Below, in pieces: positions 31,161-40,488 of a stretch of 64,000 nt of DNA. A program made the position numbers and the translations under genes. The stretch is from Rhodospirillales bacterium 70-18 (GTDB taxonomy: Bacteria; Pseudomonadota; Alphaproteobacteria; Acetobacterales; Acetobacteraceae). Location of the stretch: the NCBI GenBank assembly GCA_001899585.1, contig MKWE01000019.1:91808-155807 (forward strand), written 5' to 3'. The notes beneath the pieces were generated by a model, which saw only the letters and a list, made by a program, of their open reading frames with translations, was not told where the DNA came from and did not search any database. Position 1 is the first letter of the stretch. Every line of letters begins with the position of its first letter.

Positions 31161-31277
31161 ACTTCTTTTTGTGAACAAAAAGAAGCAAAAAAACTTTATT
31201 CGCTGGAGTGCGCGGCACAGCCGGTGCGACCCCCCCAGCGAATAAAGGTTTTTTGGTTCTTTTTTTCAAAAAAGAGC
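31161..31277. repeat. AT-rich multi-hairpin intergenic repeat, family R1 copy C
   Basis: The best-conserved copy. It has a CTTCTTTTTGT / ACAAAAAGAAG hairpin (31162-31185), then AAACTTTATTCGCTGG (31191-31207), a GC-rich core, then CCAGCGAATAAAGGTTTTTT (31235-31254) as the inverted partner, then GGTTCTTTTTTTCAAAAAAG (31255-31274). It lies between rlmJ and gpsA and reaches to about 20 nt before the gpsA start, so it may also affect gpsA expression. Confidence 0.9.
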
Positions 31278-31297
31278 GTTCTTCCTGGTTCTTGCTC

Positions 31298-32260
31298 ATG
31301 ACCGACGTAGCCGTCATCGGCGCCGGCGCCTGGGGCACCGCGCTGGCCATCCAGGCCGCCCGCGCCGGCCGCGCCGTCACCCTGTGGGCGCGCGACCCCG
31401 CCCGCGCCGCCGCGCTGGCCGCCACGCGGGCGAACCCGCGCCTGCCGGGCCATGCGCTGCCGGCCGCCGTCACCATCACCGCCGAATTGCCGACAGCGCC
31501 GCTGCTGCTGCTGGTGGTGCCGATGCAGCATCTGCGCGCGGTGGCCGCCCGCCTGCCGCCGGGCGGGCCGCTGGTGGCCTGCTGCAAGGGGCTGGAGGCC
31601 GGCAGCCTGCGCCTGCCGCTGGAGGTGCTGGCCGAGGCATGCCCCGGCCGCCCCGCCGCGGTGCTGACCGGCCCGAATTTCGCGCACGAGATTGCCGCCG
31701 GCCTGCCCGCCGCCGCCGTGGTGGCGGCCCGGGACCCGGCCCTGCGCGGCGCGGTGGTCGCGGCGCTGGCCACCCCCGGCTTCCGCCTTTACGGCAACGA
31801 GGACGCGGTGGGGGCGCAGGTGGGCGGGGCGGCGAAGAACGTGGTGGCGATCGCCGCCGGCGCGGTGATGGGCGCCGGGCTGGGCGAGAACGCCCGCGCC
31901 GCGCTGATCACGCGCGGCCTGGCCGAACTGGCGCGGCTGGCGGCGGCGCTGGGCGGGCAGGCGGAGACGGTCTCGGGCCTGTCCGGCCTGGGCGACCTGG
32001 TGCTGACCTGCACCGGGGCCACCAGCCGCAACTACAGCCTGGGCGTGGCGCTCGGCCAGGGCCGGCCGCTCGCCGAGATCCTCGCCGGCCGCACCACCGT
32101 CGCCGAGGGCGTCGCCACCGCCCCCGCCCTGGTGGCGCGCGCGACGGCGCTGGGCGTGGAACTGCCGCTCTGCACCGTGGTCGCCGCCGTGGTGCAGGGG
32201 CGGCTGACACTGGCCCAGGCGGTGGACGCGCTGCAGGCCCGGAGGCTGCGCGATGAGTGA
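31298..32260 (+). CDS. gpsA: Glycerol-3-phosphate dehydrogenase [NAD(P)+]
   Basis: A 320-residue GpsA. It begins MTDVAVIGAGAWGTALAIQA, the NAD-binding GxGxWG loop. CCKGLEAGS, LTGPNFAHEIAAGLP, GGAAKNVVAIAAG (with the catalytic Lys near residue 180) and LSGLGDLVLTCTGATSRNYS follow in family order. It reduces dihydroxyacetone phosphate to sn-glycerol-3-phosphate for phospholipid synthesis. The start at ATG 31298 is preferred; the longer frame begins inside repeat R1. No strong ribosome-binding site precedes it. Confidence 0.95.
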   Translation: MTDVAVIGAGAWGTALAIQAARAGRAVTLWARDPARAAALAATRANPRLPGHALPAAVTITAELPTAPLLLLVVPMQHLRAVAARLPPGGPLVACCKGLEAGSLRLPLEVLAEACPGRPAAVLTGPNFAHEIAAGLPAAAVVAARDPALRGAVVAALATPGFRLYGNEDAVGAQVGGAAKNVVAIAAGAVMGAGLGENARAALITRGLAELARLAAALGGQAETVSGLSGLGDLVLTCTGATSRNYSLGVALGQGRPLAEILAGRTTVAEGVATAPALVARATALGVELPLCTVVAAVVQGRLTLAQAVDALQARRLRDE

Positions 32261-32273
32261 ACAACCGGGAAGA

Positions 32274-32342
32274 CTCACAACAAGGCGCGGAGGCGGTGAG
32301 AAGATGATCAAGCCTTCTCTCCGCCTCCACGTCTCTTTGTTG
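32274..32342. repeat. GAGGCGG repeat with inverted partner, family R2 copy c
   Basis: TCACAACAAGGCGCGGAGGC (32274-32293), then GGTGAGAAG, is mirrored by CTTCTCTCCGCCTCC and CTTTGTTG (32314-32342), giving a long imperfect stem. It fills most of the gap between gpsA and murJ. This copy shows that the R2 unit can be one arm of a palindrome. Confidence 0.7.
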
Positions 32343-32377
32343 CCTGCATTCCTTCTCCTCTCCATCAGGAACGCCCC

Positions 32378-33922
32378 ATGCTGCGCGGCATCCTGACCGT
32401 CGGCGGCTGGACGCTGGCCAGCCGGGTGCTCGGCTTCGCGCGCGACATGCTGATCGCCGCCCTGCTGGGCGCCGGGCCGGTGGCGGATGCCTTCTTCGTC
32501 GCCAACCGCCTGCCCAACCTGTTCCGCCGGCTGTTCGGCGAGGGCGCCTTCGCGGCCGCCTTCGTGCCCGCCTTCTCCGGCCTGCTGGCCGCCGAAGGGC
32601 AGGCGGAGGCGCAGCGCTTCGCCGAGCAGGCCGCCGCCGTGCTGACGTTCTGGCTGGTCGGGCTGACGGTGGCCGCCGAGATCTTCATGCCCACGGTGGT
32701 CGCCGCCATCGCGCCGGGCTTCCGGGCCGATCCGGAGAAGTTTGCGCTGGCGGTACAGTTATGCCGCATAACCTTCCCCTATATGCCGCTGATCTGCCTC
32801 GCGGCGCTGCTCTCGGGCGTGCTGAACGGGCTGGACCGCTTCGCCGCCGCCGCCGCCGCGCCGGTGGTCTACAACCTGGTCTCCATCGCCTTCATGCTCG
32901 GGCTGACCGGGCTGGTACCCACCGCCGGGCACGCGCTGGCGCTGGGGGTGAGCGCCTCGGGCGTGGTGCAGCTCGTGCTGCTGGGCTGGGCGGTGCGCCG
33001 CGCCGGCATGCGCATCCGCCTGCCGCGCCCGCGCCTGACCGCGCGCATGCGCGAATTGCTGCGCCGCATGGGGCCGGGGCTGATCGGCGCGGGGGTGACG
33101 CAGCTCAACCTCGCGGTGGATGTCATCATCGGCAGCCTGCTGCCGGCCGGCACGGTGTCGGTGCTGTACTATGCCGACCGGGTGAACCAGTTGCCGCTGG
33201 GCACCATCGGGGTGGCCGTCGGCACCGCGCTGCTGCCCACGCTGTCGCGCCAGGCGCTGGCCGGGCAGGGGGCGGCGGCGGTGGCGACGCTGAACCGGGC
33301 GCTGGAATACGCGCTGCTGCTGACCCTGCCGGCGGCGCTGGCGCTGCTGGTGGTGGCGCGGCCGATCATCGCCGTGCTGTTCGGCCGCGGCGCCTTCGAT
33401 GCCGCGAGCGTGGCGCTGGCGGCCCAGGCGCTGGGCGCCTACGCGGTGGGGTTGCCGGCCTTCGTGCTGGTGAAGGTGCTGGTGCCCGGCTTCTTCGCGC
33501 GCGGCGACACGGCGATGCCGGTGAAGATCGGCATGGCGGTGGTGGCGCTGAACCTGGCGCTGAACCTGGCCTTCATGGGCCCGCTGCAGCATCTCGGCCC
33601 GCCGCTGGCCTCCTCGCTGGCGGCCTGGGTGAACGTGGCGGCGCTGGCCTGGGTGCTGCGCCGGCGCGGCCACCTGGCGCTGGACGCGCAGCTCCGCCGC
33701 ACCGCGCCGCGCATGCTGGCGGCCGGGCTGGTGATGGCGCTGGTGCTGTGGGGGCTGGAGGTGGCGGTCTACCAGCCGCTGGCCGGCGTGCCGCTGCTGC
33801 GCTGGGCGGGGCTGGGGGTGCTGGTGGGCGGCGGCATGCTGGCCTATGGCGCCGCCGGCCAGGCGCTCGGCGGTTTCGACCTGCGCGCGGTGGCGGCGGG
33901 GCTGCTGCGCCGCCGCGCCTGA
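32378..33922 (+). CDS. murJ: Lipid II flippase MurJ (MviN)
   Basis: A 514-residue MOP-superfamily transporter with about 14 predicted helices. The start [24 protein letters not shown] and [21 protein letters not shown] are the conserved MurJ amino end. [15 protein letters not shown] and [20 protein letters not shown] complete the pattern. It flips lipid II to the periplasmic face for peptidoglycan synthesis. ATG 32378 lies 8 nt after CAGGAA. trpS follows 52 nt downstream, a neighbourhood common in alphaproteobacteria. Confidence 0.95.
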   Translation: MLRGILTVGGWTLASRVLGFARDMLIAALLGAGPVADAFFVANRLPNLFRRLFGEGAFAAAFVPAFSGLLAAEGQAEAQRFAEQAAAVLTFWLVGLTVAAEIFMPTVVAAIAPGFRADPEKFALAVQLCRITFPYMPLICLAALLSGVLNGLDRFAAAAAAPVVYNLVSIAFMLGLTGLVPTAGHALALGVSASGVVQLVLLGWAVRRAGMRIRLPRPRLTARMRELLRRMGPGLIGAGVTQLNLAVDVIIGSLLPAGTVSVLYYADRVNQLPLGTIGVAVGTALLPTLSRQALAGQGAAAVATLNRALEYALLLTLPAALALLVVARPIIAVLFGRGAFDAASVALAAQALGAYAVGLPAFVLVKVLVPGFFARGDTAMPVKIGMAVVALNLALNLAFMGPLQHLGPPLASSLAAWVNVAALAWVLRRRGHLALDAQLRRTAPRMLAAGLVMALVLWGLEVAVYQPLAGVPLLRWAGLGVLVGGGMLAYGAAGQALGGFDLRAVAAGLLRRRA

Positions 33923-33974
33923 GCGACAAGGCTTGACCGGGGGCGGATTCCGCCGGAAAAACCCCCTCCCTCCA

Positions 33975-34988
33975 ATGGAAAACATGGCAATGCAGCGCAT
34001 TTTCTCCGGCATCCAGCCCTCCGGCGTCCCGCATCTTGGCAACTACCTGGGCGCGGTGCGGAACTGGGTGCGGCTGCAGCAGGACCATGACTGCATCTAT
34101 TGCGTGGTGGACCTGCACGCCATCACCGTCTGGCAGGACCCGAAGGAGCTGGCCAACCAGACCCGCGGGCTGGCCGCCGCCTTGCTCGCCTGCGGCATCG
34201 ACCCCAAGGCGAGCCTGCTGTTCCACCAGTCCGCCGTGTACGCGCATCTGCGGCTGGCCTGGATCTTCAACTGCGTCGCCCGCATGGGCTGGCTGAACCG
34301 GATGACCCAGTTCAAGGAAAAGGCCGGCAAGGAGCGCGAGAACGTCTCCACCGGCCTGTTCACCTACCCCAACCTGATGGCCGCCGACATCCTGGCCTAC
34401 CACGCCACCCGCGTGCCGGTGGGCGACGACCAGCGCCAGCACCTGGAACTGGCCAACGACATCGCGCAGAAGTTCAACCACGATTACGGAGCGGAGTTCT
34501 TTCCGGCGATCGAGCCGATGATCCTCGGCCCGGCCGCGCGGGTGATGAGCCTGCGCGACGGCAGCAAGAAGATGAGCAAGTCCGACGCCTCGGGCCAGAG
34601 CGTCATCAACCTGAACGACGACGCCGACACCATCGCGCTGAAAATCCGCCGCGCCAAGACCGACCCGGAGCCGCTGCCGAGCGAGCCGGCGGGGCTGGAG
34701 GGGCGGCCGGAGGCGCGCAACCTGGTGGGCATCTACGCGGCGCTGACCGACACCGACCATGCCGCCGTGCTGCGCGAGCATGGCGGCAAGGGCTTCGGCG
34801 CCTTCAAGCAGGTGCTGGCCGACCTGCTGGTGGCGCATCTGTCGCCGATCGCCGCCGAGACCCAGCGCCTGCTGGCCGACAGCGCCACGCTGGACGGCAT
34901 CCTGCACGACGGCGCCCGCAAGGCCGAGGCGATCGCCGAGCCGATCGTCGCCGAGGCGGAGCGGCTGGTCGGCTTCCTGAAGGTATAG
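33975..34988 (+). CDS. trpS: Tryptophan--tRNA ligase
   Basis: A 337-residue class Ic synthetase. [20 protein letters not shown] holds the HIGH-like motif near residues 14-22 and KKMSKSD is the KMSKS loop at about 198-204; both are intact. [21 protein letters not shown] and [14 protein letters not shown] are TrpS-specific. It charges tRNA-Trp. Three in-frame ATG codons occur at 33975, 33984 and 33990; the longest is given, but 33984 or 33990 would use the GGAAAA just after the first ATG as ribosome-binding site. Confidence 0.95.
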   Translation: MENMAMQRIFSGIQPSGVPHLGNYLGAVRNWVRLQQDHDCIYCVVDLHAITVWQDPKELANQTRGLAAALLACGIDPKASLLFHQSAVYAHLRLAWIFNCVARMGWLNRMTQFKEKAGKERENVSTGLFTYPNLMAADILAYHATRVPVGDDQRQHLELANDIAQKFNHDYGAEFFPAIEPMILGPAARVMSLRDGSKKMSKSDASGQSVINLNDDADTIALKIRRAKTDPEPLPSEPAGLEGRPEARNLVGIYAALTDTDHAAVLREHGGKGFGAFKQVLADLLVAHLSPIAAETQRLLADSATLDGILHDGARKAEAIAEPIVAEAERLVGFLKV

Positions 34989-35038
34989 ACATCACCGCCG
35001 CCAACCCCGATCATTCCGCCAACGGCAAGGATGCGGCG

Positions 35039-37465
35039 GTGCGGGTGATCGGGCTTCTGGCGGCGTGCCTGATCGTGCTGGCGGCCACGGCCGCGCGTGC
35101 CGCCCCACCCACCGGGGCGCCAACCGAGGCCGTCGCGGTGCCGGGCCTGGCGCGGCCGGCCGAGATCCTGCTGGACCGCTGGGGCGTGCCGCATATCTAC
35201 GCCGCCAGCCAGCGCGACGCCTTCTTCGCCCAGGGCTGGAACGCGGCGCGCGAACGGCTGTGGCAGATCGACCTGTGGCGCCGGCGCGGGCTCGGCCTGC
35301 TGTCCGAGGTGCTGGGGCCGACCTTCGTGGAGCAGGACCGCGCGGCACGGCTGTTCCTGTATCGCGGCGACATGCAGGCCGAATGGCATGCCTATTCCGA
35401 CGACGCCGAGGCCATCGCCACCGCCTTCGTGGCCGGCATCAACGCCTATGTGGACCGCGTCGCCGCCACGCCCGCTCTGCTGCCGGTGGAGTTCCGCATG
35501 CTCGGCTACCGGCCGAGCCATTGGACCGCCGCCGACGTGGTGCGCATCCGCAGCCACGGTCTGACCCGCAACGTGCGCAGCGAGGCCGCCCGCGCCGCCG
35601 TGCTCTGCCACGCCTCGCCGGCCGCCGACACGCTGCGCCGCACGCTGGAGCCGGCCTGGACGCCGCATCTGCCCGAGGGGCTGGACCCCTGCGCCATTCC
35701 GGACGACGTGATGCGGGTGTTCAACCTCGCCACCTCCGAGGCGGTGATCACCCCCGCGCGGCTGTTCGGCGACCCGCTGGCCCCGCCGCCGCTGCCGCGC
35801 CGCTACCGCCAGGGCGCGCTGCCGCCGGAATGGGACACCTCCACGCTGGGCAGCAACAACTGGGTGGTGGGGCCGGGCCGCACCGCCACCGGCCGGCCGA
35901 TCCTGGCCGACGACCCGCATCGCGGCGAGGCGGCGCCCTCGCTGCGCTACCTCGCCCATCTGGTGGCGCCAGGGCTGGACGTGATCGGCGCCGGCGAGCC
36001 GGGGCTGCCGGGCATCTCGATCGGCCATAACCGCACCATCGCCTTCGGCCTGACCATCTTCGGCATCGACCAGGAAGACCTCTACGTCTACGAAACCGAC
36101 CCCGCCGACCCGGCCCGCTACCGCTACGGCGACGGGTGGGAGGCGATGACCGTGCTGCACGAGGACATCCCGGTGAAGGGCGCGCCGGCCCGCGCGGTGG
36201 AGCTGGCCTTCACCCGCCACGGCCCGGTGGTGCGCGAGGACCGGGGCGCGCACCGCGCCTATGCCGTGCGCGCGGCCTGGCTGGGGCCGGGCATGGCGCC
36301 GTATTTCGGCGCCATCGGCTACATGCGCGCGCCCGACTGGCCGCATTTCCTGGCCGCGATGGACCGCTGGGGCGCGCCGAGCGAGAACCAGGTCTATGCC
36401 GACACCAGCGGCAATATCGGCTGGGTGCCCGGGGGGCGGGTGCCGGTACGGCACAACTGGGACGGGCTGCTGCCGGTGCCGGGCGACGGCCGCTACGAGT
36501 GGGACGGCTTCCTGCCGCGCGACAAGCTGCCCAGCGCCTTCAACCCGCCGCAGGGCTGGTTCGCCAGCGCCAACCAGATGAACCTGCCGCCGGGCTACCC
36601 GATCGACGAGCGGCGGATCGGCTTCGAATGGGCCTATCCCGGCCGCTACCAGCGCATCGCCGCCGTGCTGGCCGCCACCCCCAAGGCCACGCTGGCCGGC
36701 ATGGCGGCGCTGCAGAACGACGTGCTGAGCACCGTCGGCCCGCGCATCGTCGCCGTGCTGCGCGGGCTGCATACCGACGACCCGGACCTGGCCGACACCA
36801 TCCGCTGGCTGGGCGCCTGGGACGGCAGGCTGGATACCGGCTCGGCCCGCGGCGCGCTGTTCGAGGTGTGGTTCAGCCGCCACCTGCGCGGCGGCGTGGT
36901 GGCCGCCGCGGTGCCGGAGACGGTGCAGCCGCTGGTCCTGCCCGGCGAGATGGCGGCCGTGGTCGCCCTGCTGGAGCACCCGGACGCCCGCCTGGGGCCG
37001 GACCCGGCGGCGGCGCGCGACGCGGTGATGCTGGGCACGCTGAAAACCGCCCTCTCCGACATCCGCGCCCGCCTGGGGCCGGACCGCGACCACTGGGCCT
37101 GGGGCCGGCTACACACCGTGCTGCTGCACCACCCGCTGGCCGACTTCGCCGACGCCGAGCTGCGCGCGGCGATGACGGTGGGGCCGGCGCCGAAATCCGG
37201 CAGCGGCCAGACCGTGGGGGCCGCCACCTACCGCCCGCGCGATTTCCGCCTGGTGGCCGGCGCCAGCTTCCGCATGGTGCTCGATGTCGGCGACTGGGAT
37301 GCCAGCCTGGCCATCAACAGCCCCGGCCAGTCCGGCGACCCGGCCAGCCCGCATTTTCGCGACCTGTTCCCGCTGTGGCTGCACGGCCAGTATTTCCCGC
37401 TGGCCTACAGCCGCGCGGCGGTGGAGCATGCGACGGAGCGGCGCATCCTGCTGTCGCCGCCATAA
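35039..37465 (+). CDS. Penicillin acylase family protein
   Basis: An 808-residue Ntn hydrolase of the penicillin G acylase/acyl-homoserine lactone acylase family. A signal peptide (VIGLLAACLIVLAATAARAA) leads to the alpha chain (LLDRWGVPHIYAASQRDAFF, AQGWNAARERLWQIDLWRRR). The spacer ends at the nucleophile Ser272 in TLGSNNWVVGP, which self-processing exposes as the beta-chain N terminus. It would act in the periplasm on amide-linked acyl groups. The start is GTG 35039 with AAGGA seven nt upstream; no ATG is suitable. Quorum quenching is possible but not shown. Confidence 0.88.
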   Translation: MRVIGLLAACLIVLAATAARAAPPTGAPTEAVAVPGLARPAEILLDRWGVPHIYAASQRDAFFAQGWNAARERLWQIDLWRRRGLGLLSEVLGPTFVEQDRAARLFLYRGDMQAEWHAYSDDAEAIATAFVAGINAYVDRVAATPALLPVEFRMLGYRPSHWTAADVVRIRSHGLTRNVRSEAARAAVLCHASPAADTLRRTLEPAWTPHLPEGLDPCAIPDDVMRVFNLATSEAVITPARLFGDPLAPPPLPRRYRQGALPPEWDTSTLGSNNWVVGPGRTATGRPILADDPHRGEAAPSLRYLAHLVAPGLDVIGAGEPGLPGISIGHNRTIAFGLTIFGIDQEDLYVYETDPADPARYRYGDGWEAMTVLHEDIPVKGAPARAVELAFTRHGPVVREDRGAHRAYAVRAAWLGPGMAPYFGAIGYMRAPDWPHFLAAMDRWGAPSENQVYADTSGNIGWVPGGRVPVRHNWDGLLPVPGDGRYEWDGFLPRDKLPSAFNPPQGWFASANQMNLPPGYPIDERRIGFEWAYPGRYQRIAAVLAATPKATLAGMAALQNDVLSTVGPRIVAVLRGLHTDDPDLADTIRWLGAWDGRLDTGSARGALFEVWFSRHLRGGVVAAAVPETVQPLVLPGEMAAVVALLEHPDARLGPDPAAARDAVMLGTLKTALSDIRARLGPDRDHWAWGRLHTVLLHHPLADFADAELRAAMTVGPAPKSGSGQTVGAATYRPRDFRLVAGASFRMVLDVGDWDASLAINSPGQSGDPASPHFRDLFPLWLHGQYFPLAYSRAAVEHATERRILLSPP

Positions 37466-37490
37466 CCCGCCACCCAGGGCGCGCCCCCGC

Positions 37491-38699
37491 ATGAACCTGC
37501 TGTTCCTGCACCAGAACATGCCCGGCCAGTTCAAGCACCTGGCGCCGGCGCTGGCCCGCGACCCGGCCAACAAGGTGGTGTTCGTCACCCGCCGCGACGG
37601 GTTCGACATGCCGGGCGTGCGCCGCGTCACCTACCAGACCACCCGCACCGCGCAGGCCGCCACCCACCATTACGTGCGGCTGTACGAGAACTGCGTGCTG
37701 CACGGCCAGGCGGTAGTGCGCGCCTGCCAGGAGCTGGCGCGCGAGGGCTTCCGGCCGGACGTTGTGGTGGCGCATCCCGGCTGGGGCGAGGCGCTGTTCG
37801 TGCGCGACGTGTTCCCGCGCGCGGCGATCCTGAACTACTGCGAGTTCTACTATCACGGCGAGGGCGCCGATGTCGGCTTCGACCCCGAGACCCCGGCCGA
37901 TCTCGACGCCGTCTGCCGCGCCCGCGCCCGCAACGCGCATCTGCTGCTGAGCCTGGAATCCTGCGACCACGGGCTGAGCCCGACCCAGTGGCAGCGCGAC
38001 CAGCACCCGGCGCCGCTGCGCGGCAAGATCTCGGTGATCTTCGACGGGATCGACACCGGCATTGTGCGCCCCGACCCGGCGGCCCGCTTCACCCTGCCCG
38101 ATGGCGGCGTGCTGACCGCCGCCGACGAGGTGGTGACCTATGTCGCGCGCAACCTGGAGCCGTATCGCGGCTTTCCCTCGTTCATGCGCGCGGTGCCGGC
38201 CATCCTGCGCGCCCGCCCGGCCGCGCGGGTGGTGATCGTGGGCGGCGACGCGGTGAGCTACGGCCAGTCCGCGCCGGACGGGCAAAGCTGGCGCGCGCGC
38301 ATGCTGGCGGAGGTCGGCCCGCTGGACCCGGCGCGGGTGCACATGCTGCCGCCGCTGCGCTACCACGACTACCTGTCGCTGCTGCGGGTCTCCACGGCGC
38401 ATGTCTACCTCACCGTGCCGTTCGTGCTCTCCTGGTCCTGCATGGAGGCGCTGGCCGCCGGCTGCCTGCTGGTCGGCTCCGACACGCCGCCGGTGCGCGA
38501 GGTGGTGGAGCACGGGCGCAACGGGCTGCTGGCGGATTTCCTGAACCCCGCCGACATCGCGGGGCGCGTGGCCGAGGCGCTGGCCAACCGCGCCGCCATG
38601 GCGCCGCTGCGGGCGCGGGCGCGCGAGACGGTGCTGAGCCGCTACGACCTGGCCCACTGCCTGCCGGCGCAGATGCGGCTGGTGGCCAGCCTGGCCTGA
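37491..38699 (+). CDS. Glycosyltransferase, GT4 type
   Basis: A 402-residue GT-B glycosyltransferase. MNLLFLHQNMPGQFKHLAPAL is a characteristic start of a GT4 subgroup. VVAHPGWGEALFVRDVFP lies in the N-terminal fold, and SVIFDGIDTGIVRPDPAA, NLEPYRGFPSFMRAVP and LVGSDTPPVREVVEHGRNGLL form the nucleotide-sugar half. It may add a sugar during surface glycan synthesis. It is separated by 25 nt from the acylase gene. The stop codon is embedded in the short repeat at 38690-38743. Confidence 0.88.
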   Translation: MNLLFLHQNMPGQFKHLAPALARDPANKVVFVTRRDGFDMPGVRRVTYQTTRTAQAATHHYVRLYENCVLHGQAVVRACQELAREGFRPDVVVAHPGWGEALFVRDVFPRAAILNYCEFYYHGEGADVGFDPETPADLDAVCRARARNAHLLLSLESCDHGLSPTQWQRDQHPAPLRGKISVIFDGIDTGIVRPDPAARFTLPDGGVLTAADEVVTYVARNLEPYRGFPSFMRAVPAILRARPAARVVIVGGDAVSYGQSAPDGQSWRARMLAEVGPLDPARVHMLPPLRYHDYLSLLRVSTAHVYLTVPFVLSWSCMEALAAGCLLVGSDTPPVREVVEHGRNGLLADFLNPADIAGRVAEALANRAAMAPLRARARETVLSRYDLAHCLPAQMRLVASLA

Positions 38700-38743
38700 G
38701 TCCCGGGCCTGGCCTGAGTCCCGGGCCTGGCGTAAGTCTCGGC
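38690..38743 (+). repeat. 18-nt tandem repeat at a gene end
   Basis: GCCTGGCCTGAGTCCCGG occurs about three times in a row, the third diverged (GGCGTAAGTCTCGG). The first copy contains the TGA of the glycosyltransferase, so the stop region has been duplicated without altering the protein. Confidence 0.8.
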
Positions 38744-38750
38744 GGCGCCG

Positions 38751-38969
38751 CTATTCCAGCAGCACCAGCACCTGCCCCTCGGTGACCGGCTGTTCCTCGG
38801 CCACCAGGATCCCCGCCACCCGCCCGGTGCGCGGGGCCTCCACCGGGATTTCGGTCTTCATCGATTCCAGGATCAGCAGCGTGTCGTCGGCGGCCACGCG
38901 ATCGCCCACCGCGACCTCGATCTTCCAGACGCGGGCGTTCAGCTCGGACAGCACCTTGGTTTCGGCCAT
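38751..38969 (-). CDS. Stand-alone biotin/lipoyl carrier domain protein
   Basis: A 72-residue hammerhead domain. LLILESMKTEIPVEAPRTG holds the modified Lys38 in the SMKTE context, typical of biotin carriers (EAMKM-type). The pattern V-x-VGD before it and VTEGQVLVLLE after it complete the beta-barrel. It is like the free biotin carrier subunits that partner separate carboxylase subunits; the partner is not in this window. It is leftward and lies 43 nt from the stop of the TrmH gene upstream of it. Confidence 0.85.
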   Translation of the reverse strand: MAETKVLSELNARVWKIEVAVGDRVAADDTLLILESMKTEIPVEAPRTGRVAGILVAEEQPVTEGQVLVLLE

Positions 38970-39012
38970 TGCGGTTCCTTCCCTCGCGGCGCCGATCCTT
39001 GCACAGGCCGGA

Positions 39013-39726
39013 TCAGGGAGCGAGGGCGTGCAACAGCACCGCGGCGGCCTGGGCGACGTTCAGGCTCTGCACCCGGCCGCTGCCGGCGATGCGCACCTGC
39101 CGGCGGCAGGCGGCCAGCACTGGCTCGGACACGCCGTTCTCCTCGTTGCCCAGCACCAGCGCCACCGGCCGGTCGCGCGGCAGCTCGGCCAGGGGCAGCG
39201 CCTCCCGCCCCAGGCTGGCGGCGACGGTGCGGTAATGCGGCTCCATCAGCATCAGCGCGCGCGGCAGATCGCGGGTGCGGTACAGGTCGAGGTATTCCAG
39301 CCCGCCCTCGCTGGTGCGATAGGCGGCGTCCGACGGCATGGCATGGCCGATGCCCTCGCCGATCAGCAGCGACTTCACGCCGAAGAAGGCGGCGCTGCGG
39401 GCGATGGCGCCCAGGTTGTGCGGGTTGCCGATGCCGTCCAGCACCAGCAGCAGCTTGTCGCGCGGCGGCTGGGTGGGGTCCAGTATGGCCGGCACGCGCG
39501 CCCTGGCCACCGCCACCACGCCGCTGTGGTGCGGGGTGCCGGCGATCTTTTCCAGTTCCTCGGCCTCCACCATGCGGTAGGGCTTGCGCGCCTTGGCGAG
39601 CACGCCGCAGAGCGGGCCGGCGGCCTCGCGCATCGCCGGCAGGTAGAACAGGCGCTGCACATCCTCCGCGCGGCGCGCGAACAGGGCGGCGACCGGCTTG
39701 ATGCCGCAGATGGTGTCGGGTTTCAT
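39013..39726 (-). CDS. TrmH/SpoU family RNA 2'-O-methyltransferase
   Basis: A 237-residue SPOUT methyltransferase with an RNA-binding N-terminal domain (CGIKPVAALFARRAEDVQRL, HHSGVVAVARAR) and the knotted domain motifs LLLVLDGIGNPHNLGAIARS, LVLGNEENGVSE and IAGSGRVQSLNVAQAAAVLL. It transfers a methyl group to a ribose 2'-OH of rRNA or tRNA; the target is uncertain (RlmB-like or TrmL-like). ATG 39726 is used; GTG 39729 adds one residue. It diverges from the RluA gene. Confidence 0.9.
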   Translation of the reverse strand: MKPDTICGIKPVAALFARRAEDVQRLFYLPAMREAAGPLCGVLAKARKPYRMVEAEELEKIAGTPHHSGVVAVARARVPAILDPTQPPRDKLLLVLDGIGNPHNLGAIARSAAFFGVKSLLIGEGIGHAMPSDAAYRTSEGGLEYLDLYRTRDLPRALMLMEPHYRTVAASLGREALPLAELPRDRPVALVLGNEENGVSEPVLAACRRQVRIAGSGRVQSLNVAQAAAVLLHALAP

Positions 39727-39773
39727 CACGGCGACTTCCGCCGGCGCGGCCGCCCTGTCAACCTGTTCCGCGC

Positions 39774-40421
39774 ATGGACATCCCCATTCTGTTCCAGGAT
39801 TCGCGTTTCGTGGTGCTGGACAAGCCCGCCGGGCTGCCGGTGCATGCCGGCCCGCGCGGCGGCGCCAGCGTGGAGGACGGGTTCGCCGCCCTGTCCCGCC
39901 GGCGCGACGGGCCGTGGCTGGCGCACCGGCTGGATGCCGACACCGCCGGCTGCCTGCTGGTGGCGCTGCGCCGGGCGGCGCTGCATGCGGCGCAGGCGGA
40001 GTTCGCCGCCGGGCGGGCGGAGAAGGTCTATTGGGCGGTGGTGGCCGGCGGCCCGGCGGGCGATGCCGGCGTGGTCGATGCCCCGCTGCTCAAGCGCAGC
40101 ACCAAGGCCGGCTGGCGCATGGTGGTGGACCCGGCCGGGCAGGCGGCGGTGACGGAGTGGCGGGTGCGCGGCCGGGCGGCCGGCATGGCGTGGCTGGAAC
40201 TGCGGCCGCGCACCGGGCGCACGCACCAGGTGCGGGCGCACGCGGCGCATCTCGGCTGCCCGCTGCTGGGCGACCCGGTCTATGGCGACGGCCAGGGCCG
40301 GCTGCACCTGCTGGCCCGCGCCCTCCGCCTGGCCCTGGACCCGCCGGTCTCCGCCGTGGCCGAACCCCCCGCCCACATGCGCCCGGCGCTGCGCCAATGC
40401 GGCTGGACTCCAGGCGAATAA
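39774..40421 (+). CDS. RluA-family pseudouridine synthase
   Basis: A 215-residue pseudouridine synthase. The catalytic Asp54 lies in HRLDADTAGCLL, followed by RTGRTHQVRAHAAHLGCPLLG, the family's second motif. VLDKPAGLPVHAG is the N-terminal block. It lacks an S4 domain, as in the short RluA/RluC-like forms that modify rRNA or tRNA. Its stop codon TAA is the TAA of GCGAATAAAG in repeat R1 copy D, so the repeat supplies the gene's end. Confidence 0.9.
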   Translation: MDIPILFQDSRFVVLDKPAGLPVHAGPRGGASVEDGFAALSRRRDGPWLAHRLDADTAGCLLVALRRAALHAAQAEFAAGRAEKVYWAVVAGGPAGDAGVVDAPLLKRSTKAGWRMVVDPAGQAAVTEWRVRGRAAGMAWLELRPRTGRTHQVRAHAAHLGCPLLGDPVYGDGQGRLHLLARALRLALDPPVSAVAEPPAHMRPALRQCGWTPGE

Positions 40422-40456
40422 AGTTTTTTTGCTTCTTTGTTTTCAAACAAAGAAGC
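40413..40456. repeat. Half-copy of the R1 hairpin element (copy D)
   Basis: GGCGAATAAAGTTTTTTTGC continues into a CTTCTTTGTTT / AAACAAAGAAG hairpin ending at 40456. This equals the right arm of copy A; the left half is absent. It lies in the convergent gap between the RluA and GT2 genes and overlaps the last codons of RluA. Confidence 0.8.
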
Positions 40457-40488
40457 CTGTTCTTTCTTAAAAACCCGCCAGCCCGCCG

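Noticed and set aside
34100..35038. Long N-terminal extension of the penicillin acylase
   Set aside because: It is the shifted frame of trpS. The acylase begins with a signal peptide at GTG 35039.
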